Assembly (NCBI RefSeq): GCF_000485595.1
Contig: NW_014577382.1
Location: 1 to 37,854, forward strand
Source of the DNA: Priapulus caudatus
Lineage: Eukaryota; Priapulida; Priapulimorpha; Priapulimorphida; Priapulidae
Length of the DNA stretch: 37,854 bases
Direction: 5' to 3'
Below the pieces are notes generated by a model. It was given only the letters and a program-made list of their open reading frames with translations. It was not told the origin of the DNA and did not search any database. Every line of letters begins with the position of its first letter. The stretch's first letter is position 1. Position numbers and translations under genes: made by a program. This document shows, piece after piece, positions 29,891 through 37,854 of this stretch.

Positions 29891-31014
29891 TCATTGTTGT
29901 GGTTACACGGATCACGCTGTCCTGGGGAACATTGTGTTGTTGGCGGTGTTCACGCTTCGCTGCAAGTGACCGCGTGGGATTTGTTCACATGATGGCCACG
30001 TCGGTGCTCTTGCTGGCTGTCCGAAATTGCAAAAAGAACTTGCCAAGAACGTTCATCTACTGTGTAGGTGGCTTTCGCGCGCTCGTGTTGAAAGGTTCGC
30101 ACCAACAAACAACAGTCACGCGAGTGCAACAGTGGTAGCGCGCGACGTGAGATGCTTACGCACATCATCGCTGCTAGCACAGGAGGAGCTTTCTTCATCA
30201 TTATTTACTATTAGACGTCCTGTTGCATTGCTTCGCAACCGCCCCATTATAGGCAGCTCTTAGGTGCGGGCGAGATTGTTCGCTAGGTGGCGGTAGCGTG
30301 TAGTATCGTCTGGCTCACGTATCGCATGTACTATGTCATGCCCTGTTTAATCCATTCGATTCGTTCCGCGGTGTTATTTTTAATTACAGACGGAAAATTG
30401 CTAAATTCTTTACGGCTCGACTCTGGCTAGCCCCTGAACTAGGCGCGTGGGTGATCGTGCTACCATAGCGGTGTTAGTGTGGGGACGTTACCTGCACAAT
30501 AGTGAGTCTGGTCGAATACTACCGGCATTGTATAGTTACGATGTTTAGAGAGCAAGCCGCCGAGAAAGCTTATCAGCGTCCAGTTGCATCAATGTGACGG
30601 GTTGGCACGAGTTACTGTGACAACGACAACGCCTGTCGTTTGTTCCGATGACAGAAGGACATGCACGCACGGTGAGCCTGCGCCTAAGGCTGTCATCTAT
30701 TAATGCTGTTCGTTGCTGTCGCTGGCTGTGGCCTGCTAGCGCTGTTATATTGCTCTGCCCGTTACCTGTTTCACGCTGCCTGTAGCTTTTAGCATGGTGG
30801 TTGGCGGTTTTGTTATCTGCCGTTGCTTCAACTGCGATCACTTGCCAACCAGTATGTGGTAGAAAAGGTTATCTGCACTGTTCGGAATTTTAAAACAGGC
30901 CGCGCCGATGGGTCTGAATAGGAGTTACTTTATGCATATTCTGTTGGCAAGGGTCCCGCCTAACGCGTAATTTATTCAGAAATAAATGATTACGTTCAAG
31001 AGCTATTTGCCGGC

Positions 31015-31150
31015 TGTGTGTGTGTAAGTGTGTGTGTGGCGGGGGGGGGGGGAGAGAGAGAGAGAGTGTGTGTGTGTGTATGTATGTGTGCGCGGCGCGT
31101 ATGTGTGTGCATGCGCGTGTGTGTACGTGTTTGCGCGTGTGCCCGTACCC

Positions 31151-31205
<55 letters not shown>

Positions 31206-31330
31206 AGTGTGTGTGTGTCCTCCCGCCTGTGCATGTACGTGCATGCATGCATGCGTGCGCGCGCGCGTATGTGTTGTGTGTGTGTGTGTGGTGTGTGAGC
31301 GCGCGTGCGTGCGTGGCGCATGTGCCCGCG
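31015..31330. repeat. GT, GA and GCGT microsatellites
   Basis: Matches copy A up to about 31142. Beyond that a longer (GT)n at 31156-31218 and GCGT/ATGC runs are unique to this place. Confidence 0.95.
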
Positions 31331-31567
31331 TGCCTGTTATAGAACCCGTCGATGACGTCCTTGCGTGCAAACACGTCGTCTGCTTCATGTTACGCGGGGC
31401 GATCCGCCGACGAATCAACATTAACTGTTTGGCATGGAAAATCGAACAAACATTCCAAAATCATCTCACACGCTCATCCCACCCGCAGCCATACGAGCAG
31501 GTCATCGCCATTCGTTACGGAACAACGATCGATAGTTGCTTGTTGCCTCATGGCGGTCCGGCCGGTG

Positions 31568-31912
31568 TTGAGAGAGAGAGAGAGCGAGAGAGGAGAGAGA
31601 GAAAGAAAGGAGGGCAGAGAGAGAGAGAAAGTGAGGGAGAGACAGAGAGAAAGAAAGAAGAGAGGAGAGAGAGAGAGAGAGGAGAGAGAGGAAAGAGAGA
31701 GAAAGCCGCCTCGCGCGCAAAAGAGAGAGAGAGAGCTGAGAGATTGAGAGAGAGAAGAGAAGAGAGAGAGCAAGAAGAGAAAGAGATGGGAGAGAGAGAG
31801 AGAAAGTGAGGAAGAGACAGAGAGAAGAAAGAGAAGAGAGAAGGAAAGAAAGAGAGAGCAGATGCGTCGCGGAAGAGAGAGAGAGAAGATGAGAGAGAGA
31901 GAGGAGAGAGAC
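31568..31912. repeat. (GA)n-rich tract
   Basis: Interrupted GA and GAAA repeats. Glu/Arg-rich frames on plus and Ser/Leu-rich frames on minus are artefacts. Confidence 0.95.
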
Positions 31913-31919
31913 CCAGCGT

Positions 31920-32160
31920 TTGCAGTCCTGATGATAAAGACGCCTCAATGTTTGCTTCTAGCAGAGCAGTGATATTCTATTTCTCTCCCGAAGCAAGAAC
32001 TGGTGGAATCAATACGTGCTCGCCCAACTGTGAACCCCCCACCCCCACCCCTCATCGGCGCTTGGCTCTGCGATTAAATTTTTAAGTTGCCGAAGATTGT
32101 TTCTAAAGACGCCTCGTTGGCGGCAGTGCTAGCGCTGATGATGTAGACTACACATGGTCT
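31920..32160. other. No gene recognised
   Basis: Short unique stretch with a C-rich run at 32035-32050. Confidence 0.4.
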
Positions 32161-32163
32161 GTG

Positions 32164-32394
32164 CTGCTTGGAACGTAGCACAGGAACTTGGAGCGTTTGA
32201 ATAAAATATAATGCTAAATAAATACGAAATCTATTTACTAACAGTCTAATGTTTCTCTACTCTCTTTCGCCTATTATTGCCGACAAATTTCCTGTAAATG
32301 CATGCAAATGCTTCTCTGCAACACACATGTAAACCGCATGCACGCTGCCTGCACACTGAACAACATAATAAATATTATATATCTATATTATATA

Positions 32395-32428
<34 letters not shown>

Positions 32429-32707
32429 GATATATATATATTCATGTACACCGCATGCACGCTGCCGCCACACTTGACACACATATATATATATATATTT
32501 ATGTGTCAGTGTGCGGCAGCGTGCATGCGGTGTACATGTGTGTTGCAGAGGAGCATTTGCACGGCATTTACAGGAAATTGTCGGCAATTGTCGGCGAAAG
32601 AGAGTAGAGAAACATTATAAGACTTTGGTAGTAAATAAATTTCGTATTTATTTAGCATTATATTTTATTGAAATGCTGCAAGTTCCTGTGGAGCATGGTG
32701 CAAGCAG
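32164..32707. mobile_element. ~544-bp fold-back with ~200-bp inverted arms
   Basis: The left arm (32164-32360) and the complement of the right arm (32507-32707) share CTGCTTG, CACAGGAACTTG, ATAAAATATAATGCTAAATA, AATGTTTCTCTACTCTCTTT, TTTCCTGTAAATGC and ACCGCATGCACGCTGCC. The middle holds TA runs (32395-32441, 32482-32502) and a third copy of the CACCGCATGCACGCTGCC end at 32449-32466. No open frame encodes a transposase. A fold-back element or a non-autonomous transposon is likely. Confidence 0.8.
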
Positions 32708-32816
32708 GCCAGAGTAGCTGTCTGTATGAGGGATGCTATGATGACGTTGCCGCTATTCGTTAACATGCTGATGTTAGATAGACAAGTCGTTCTGCGACAA
32801 TTTCCGCGTGAAATGA

Positions 32817-33075
32817 ATGCGTGCGTGCAGGCGTTCGTGCGTGCGTTCGTGCGTGTGTTCGTACGTGTGTTCGTACGTTCGTGCGTGCGTTCGTGCGTTC
32901 GTGCATGCGGGCGTGCGTTCGTGCATGCGGGCGTGCGTTCGTGCATGCGCGCGTGCGTTCGTGCATGCGGGCGTGCGTGCGTGTGTGTGAGTCAGTGCTC
33001 GTGCACGTCTTGATTGGTTTGATCGTGCCTGCGTGCGTGCGTGCGTGCGTGTGTGTGCGTGCGCGTGTCTCCGCG
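32817..33075. repeat. GTGCGTTC / GTGCATGCGGGC minisatellite and GCGT runs
   Basis: Imperfect repeats of TTCGTGCATGCGGGCGTGCG (20 bp) preceded by GTGCGTTC units and followed by GCGT tetranucleotides. Confidence 0.9.
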
Positions 33076-33079
33076 TGTG

Positions 33080-34000
33080 ATTACCTGCGTGCGTGTATGC
33101 AGGCAGCATAAATACACCTAGCGGCCGAGCTTATTACATTACAACGGTGGTGGTGATAACGCACCTGTGTATACGGTGCACCGCTATACGTCCTCCCGTG
33201 TTGTTTCTCATTCCGTAAACGCGTTCCGTGTCGTGACACGCCGAGACGTGACGTGGCGGGCTGCATCATGCCGTGAGATATCATGCACTACTGTGCTATA
33301 ACGCGGTGTTATGTGACGACACTGACCTGACTTATCCCCCCATAGGAAGAGCGTGCCACGCCCACCCTTGTGAGTGCTATGGACACTCACACTAACCTAT
33401 ATTTTTTATGCATAGGTATACAAACAAATGTCCTTGCTATGATAGACGTGTATAGTACTAACCATGTTTATATAACGAGTGTAGTTAGATACAGTGGTAG
33501 AACGAGTCTGTAGATTTAGAACGTCTAGCTTGTAGTAACTTAGATACATATAGCAAAATGTCGGCTAACAAAGACGACAAATGTTAACGATATTCGTGAC
33601 GAGTGATATTTGTAATTGTGAATAAAAACTGAAAAGTACAAAGAAAAGTGTATAAAAAGTAGTATTCTCTACGATACTCGATTGATATTAATTGCCATTT
33701 CAATCCCGTCTTTCTTCGCTCTCTCGCGTCATTTCTCCCCTCTCTTTCTCCCCACCACTCTCTCCCTCCCTCTCCATCGCCTATCATAACATTTTATTCG
33801 GATGGAACTCGGATGGATGGATTTTTAGATGGATGGATGGATTTACCTGGATGGATTTTTAGATAAAGTTTTACTTAAAATAGCGGTAACGTTTTAAATT
33901 CATCACAAAAATTTCATTTTATACGCGCAATACACAAAGACACGTGTATTGTAGAAACGGGTGTAATGTAATAACGCATTGAACGTAAAATATACGTCTA
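33080..34000. other. No gene; GGAT repeat at 33800-33865
   Basis: A GGATGGAT tetranucleotide tract and a CT-rich stretch (33715-33780). Nothing else recognised. Confidence 0.5.
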
Positions 34001-34007
34001 AACAAAG

Positions 34008-34211
34008 CTATAGGCTAGCTTATATGGCTAGTGCTGCTCAGCTATAGGCTAGCTTATATAGCTAGTGCTGCTCAGCTATAGGCTAGCTTATATAGCTAGT
34101 GCTGCTCAGCTATAGGCTAGCTTATATAGCTAGTGCTGCTCAGCTATAGGAAAGCTTATATAGCTACTACTGCTCATCTATAGGCTAGCTTATATAGCTA
34201 GTGCTGCTCAG
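34008..34211. repeat. 34-bp tandem array, six units
   Basis: Units of exactly 34 bp start CTATAGGCTAGCTTATATAG and end GCTGCTCAG, at 34008, 34042, 34076, 34110, 34144 and 34178. Unit 5 carries most changes. Each unit contains the palindrome CTAGCTTATATAGCTAG. No spacers, so it is not a CRISPR array. Confidence 0.97.
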
Positions 34212-34413
34212 ATGACCATGTCATTTAGCAGCTTCGAACGTTCTATTGACCGACGCTGTCACAAGCGGCCAATTGGATGTTTTACTGGCAGGCCAGTATC
34301 ATGAAATCCTAATAAAGTGGTATTGGTTGAGACGAACAAGGCGATATTCCGTAAATCAATCTACAGCGAAACCTACTCACGCGGAGCCCGTGCAACGCAT
34401 CCGCACAGTAAGC

Positions 34414-34618
34414 TGACGTCATAATGCCGGACGGTAGGCGACAGCGCATCTACATATAACTGTCATGGTCACGTGACGGTGGCAGACGACAGGTGAAAAA
34501 CGCGCGCGTGCCTCTATGACAATTGCTCACCATGAGCGTGAAATGTGTTCGGCTGCAGCTGTTGTAGCTGGCATGAGAGAGAAACAAAACAAAAGAACGC
34601 GATGAATTATTGACGTCA
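34414..34618. promoter_or_regulatory. Cluster of bZIP and bHLH palindromes
   Basis: TGACGTCA (CRE) at 34414-34421, TCACGTGA (E-box) at 34469-34476, and TGACGTCA again at 34611-34618. An ATG at 34619 opens a 61-codon frame with no recognisable domain. This could be a promoter or enhancer of an unseen gene. Confidence 0.35.
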
Positions 34619-34619
34619 T

Positions 34620-35080
34620 GAATGCCAAGCGCCTATTAAATATTGAGTCCGACACGATACTCATGGCTCTTGACCAGGTAAATGTGAATTCGTTTTTTAT
34701 GTCCTATTCCGCCGACCTTACAGTGAGGTATGCGAACTCGTACGTGGTACAAACTATAAAAAATCATAACATCATAAATGTAAATGGCTGGCCAAAATAT
34801 TAATATTATTGATTGCTTCCTAAATATATAGACATCCATGCTCTAATGAGTTCGTAATAAACGAGGAATTAAATTGAACAAAGAGCGATCGTATACGCAT
34901 ATACAATGTAATCGTACGTATATTTTAATAGCTGTGGTAACTGCGTCCGTGTCTGTTAGGCGCGCCGCCGCGTCCGTACCGCGTATGTGGCAGTGAACTA
35001 GTACAGAGTGAAATGTTGGCCATAGCTAGTGTTAGAGAGTGGCTTCTAGCTAGTAACCCTATATATACCGTCCTCCGGTA
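34620..35080. other. No gene recognised
   Basis: A 61-codon plus-strand frame from 34618 has no family signal. Confidence 0.35.
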
Positions 35081-35082
35081 TG

Positions 35083-35600
35083 TACACTATTCCCCAGTAT
35101 GCCCACTTTCCCCCAGTATATCAAGTTTACTAGCTATGTCCATTGTCTTTCAGTGTGCCTACTGTCTTCCAGTATGTCTACTGTCTTTCAGTATACCTAG
35201 TGTCCTAGCTATGTCCATTATTGTCTTCCCGTTTTTATGCTGTGTTCTAGCTATGTCATTCATTGGTTCCGTATGCCTAGTGTCCTAGCTATGTCCATTA
35301 TTGTCTTCCCGTATGCCTAGTGTCCTAGCTATGTCTACTGTCTTTCAGTATACCTAGTGTCCTAGCTATGTCCATTATTGTCTTCCCGTATGCCTAGTGT
35401 CCTAGCTATGTCCATTATTGTCTTCCCGTATGCCTAGTGTCCTAGCTATGTCTACTGTCTTTCAGTATGCCTAGTGTCCTAGCTATGTCTACTGTCTTTC
35501 AGTATGCCTAGTGTCCTAGCTATGTCTACTGTCTTTCAGTATACCTATACTGTCTTCCAGTATGTATACTGCCCTCCAGTATGTCTGCATCTTTCAGCAT
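35083..35600. repeat. Composite tandem array of 37- and 40-bp units
   Basis: TATGCCTAGTGTCCTAGC is followed either by TATGTCTACTGTCTTTCAG (37-bp unit) or TATGTCCATTATTGTCTTCC (40-bp unit), mixed irregularly. Both halves derive from a 19-20-bp base unit, TATGTCTACTGTCTTTCAG-like, which is seen alone at the array edges. Confidence 0.9.
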
Positions 35601-37770
35601 CCCTCCCGTCTTCCAAAATGCCAACTGTCCCGTATTATATGCCATCATAATATTGCCCGTCCGCCCCCACTACTAGTACCAACAGCGTCTATACCGATCT
35701 GATGCTTAGTAGACAATAGGGTGGTTGATGTGACCCTGCTGCTGCGGTTAGAAATACAATGACTCACCCTAGCTGACTCTCCCGCCGCGTGGGGGCCTCA
35801 TTACCATTCGCGACATTGAATTAACGGTATCGTTATAAGCCGCTTTACTCCCATATGCCGACATGGCCGCCGCGCGTTGCAAAAAAACGAACAGTTGGCA
35901 CATCTGCGTAGGGCATCCATCATTTAGATGTTTACATACTAATTATTTTTGTTTTTTATTATTCGATCGTAACTTAATTAATGCTTTTTTGTGGGGACGC
36001 TCACTGGGGGTACGCTTGTTCGGGTTCCTCGAGTTTTTTGAATTTTTAATGTTTTTTTAATTAATCACAAGTTTCTTTTATCTGATGTGAATTTAAATTC
36101 ATGTTATTCTGTTTCTCGCCTTTAATTTAGATTGCTTTCTTTCACGACATTCCTGCACGCAATGCGCGGACATTCTAATCCTTCACCGTTCCAGCAACTT
36201 ATGTTTCTCTGTCGCTTTTGATGTGCCACAGGTTCATAGTCCACGCTGATGCGGGCTTGCTTGTCGGACTTGCGCTGTGTGCGTGCGTGCGTGCGTGCTT
36301 GGTGCTATGCTCGCGTGATTTTACCGTGAGCGCGCATGTCACTCTGTACACAAACCGCCGGGCTGCAGCTGACTGAATTGATGCTCTCTACGAAATCTTA
36401 CCGACTAACAGCTGTCAGTTTGCTCTGAAGGTTTTCGTGTGTGCCGACATTTTCGTTTTTCATCATATTACGAACGTATATACCGGCGCTGCGCCGTATC
36501 GTTATATCGCGGGATGGTCATGGATACAGCCGGGAAGACGCGTCTTGATAGTGTCAGCGCGCGCGGGCACACATAACCAGAACAACGCACAGACTAACAC
36601 AAAACCACGCAAAACACAAACAAGACTCGCAGCATTTTTCTTTCTCATAAATAAATATATATTGTTGTAATCGTAGACACTTTTTTTTAAACACCAAACC
36701 GATATGATATGGTTGAATATACATTGAGCAGTGGCAGCAATAACGATGACATAGGATCAAAGGTGGATCAATATTTGAACCGGCCCGATAGGCTCTAATT
36801 GGTGGTCATGATAATAGGTGAATAAACGATATTCTATGAGAACCGTAGCAAGATTGGCACAGAAACGGATACGGGAAAGTTTTATGCGCATGTGATGATG
36901 AAGTACAGAGGAAAAGTTTATATTTTACAACTTGTCATCAATACGATTAGAATAAGTAAATGATGCGGAACTTTGTTGAAATCTGGTAAAACCAAGGTTT
37001 CTCAGTTGCTAACGCGGAAAATACACCCTGGCTGAAGAAATGTTCGCCTCACAACCGTGATGAATCAACGTACAAATAATACGCCAAGGTAGTGCACCGA
37101 AATAGATAACTATTCACAGTAGTCTATTCACGGGAATGTACATGCCTCATCTCAATAAATGAAAATTCAATCGCTATATCGAGCCATACACACGCACATA
37201 TACTCGTTTATCGAGGCTGTACTACAGATGATACATAATGATAATGATGATCAATGATCAATGATGAGTAATAACTGATGTGTGAGTATAGGCCATTAAT
37301 CCATTTGCGGCGTGTACCATGACTGCATATATTCAATTCGTCGCAATACTGTAGCGACGCCAGCAACCCGTCCTCGAAATATATAATAATATACACGGTT
37401 CCGCGTACATATATACGAATCTTATTTAATCATGCAGGCGTCCATTTGTAGACCGCGCCACGTCAAGAAGATGAAGAGAAGGGAAACGTTGCGTATTATG
37501 CGGTCGTTTACTATAAATGTAGACCTAGACCATATTAAACTGAGGTTAAATGTAATTTTCTTTATTTTACACACCGACGGGTTATCGCGCCCTCGGACGT
37601 ATATATGAAGTCGATCCTACACGCTCATCCTCTCCATCCGTTTGATTTCCATCGTTGACCGGCGATGCTAAGTCACCGGCCAACGCAAGAACAGAGACAA
37701 TCCTTATTTCTATGTATGTGTTTTGTTGTAGCGATGTTAGATCTATTGTATTTTTGCACGTGTTTTTACT
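35601..37770. other. No gene recognised
   Basis: Contains a GCGT run (36279-36298), a GATGAT/TGATCAATGATC patch (37227-37268) and short unsupported frames. The frame at 35863 starts ACATGGCCGCC in a good context but encodes 65 residues with no family. Confidence 0.45.
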
Positions 37771-37781
37771 AGTGCAGCCGG

Positions 37782-37854
37782 TGCTATATATATATATATG
37801 TGTGGTGTGTGTGTTGTGTGTGTGTGTTGTGTGTGTGTTTGTTGTGGTGTTGTG
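37782..37854. repeat. TA then GT-rich repeats at window end
   Basis: (TA)n at 37784-37799 then interrupted GT runs to the edge. Confidence 0.9.

Larger units (their letters stand above)
24421..31142 (+). repeat. Copy B of the duplicated LDLa locus (~6.7 kb)
   Basis: Direct-orientation copy of 16127-23403. It is clean from 24421 to about 26580 and indel-rich from there to about 30900, the opposite pattern from copy A. It lacks about 540 bp of intron (A positions about 19929-20470) and about 45 bp at the hairpin. Confidence 0.9.

Noticed and set aside
31018-31809. 263-codon plus-strand frame
   Set aside because: Mostly translation of GT and GA microsatellites. No domain in the unique part between 31330 and 31560.
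34008-34211. CRISPR-like array
   Set aside because: Direct tandem units without spacers. No cas genes and an animal genome.

Overview
The window looks like nuclear DNA of a marine-type invertebrate animal. The signs are long CA/GT, GA/CT and TA microsatellites, many minisatellites, short inverted-repeat transposons, decayed LINE and Ty3/Gypsy fragments, an interstitial TTAGGG run, and spliced GT-AG gene structure. There are no operons, Shine-Dalgarno-led reading frames, rRNA or CRISPR arrays. The species cannot be read from the sequence.

Only one gene is well supported. It is a two-exon plus-strand gene (19438-19707 joined to 21444-21959) for a 261-residue single-pass membrane protein with a signal peptide, three complete LDL-receptor class A (LDLa) modules and three shortened LDLa-like modules. 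A GC-rich, promoter-like patch with two EGR-type sites and one NRF1-type palindrome lies about 1.1 kb upstream. A 30-bp minisatellite starts just after the stop codon.

The whole gene neighbourhood appears twice in direct orientation: copy A 16127-23403 and copy B 24421-31142, separated by about 1 kb of unique sequence. Copy A follows a 25-N gap. The copies differ mostly by single-base indels, and the noise is in different places in each (A is poor at 16127-17350, B is poor from about 26580 to 30900). This fits two haplotypes or an over-filled gap built from uncorrected long reads. Real structural differences also exist: B lacks about 540 bp of the intron and one arm of a hairpin. The reading frame is intact in A and broken in B. 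A smaller noisy tandem duplication of about 510 bp lies at 68-1096.

Layout: 1-1100 noisy duplication; 1100-3160 simple repeats and a 27-29-bp minisatellite; 3170-3560 minus-strand LINE remnant; 3650-5420 plus-strand Ty3/Gypsy integrase remnant; 5870-7525 a diverged repeated segment of about 0.4 kb in two copies; 8170-8385 a dispersed short motif; 9028-9306 a TA-flanked inverted-repeat element; 9667-9725 (CA)n; 11560-13199 two copies of a GACGGACGG / GAGCTAAAAA-tailed repeat; 13502-14917 three inverted-repeat elements; 16102-16126 gap; 16127-31142 the duplicated LDLa locus; 31143-33080 microsatellites and a 540-bp fold-back; 34008-34211 and 35083-35600 tandem arrays; the rest has no recognised feature.

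The unusual part is the LDLa locus. Its intron contains about five degraded head-to-tail copies of the end of exon 1 with its splice donor, a perfect 94-bp inverted repeat and a 31-bp perfect hairpin. Its protein contains a 22-23-residue repeat equal to one lobe of an LDLa module.
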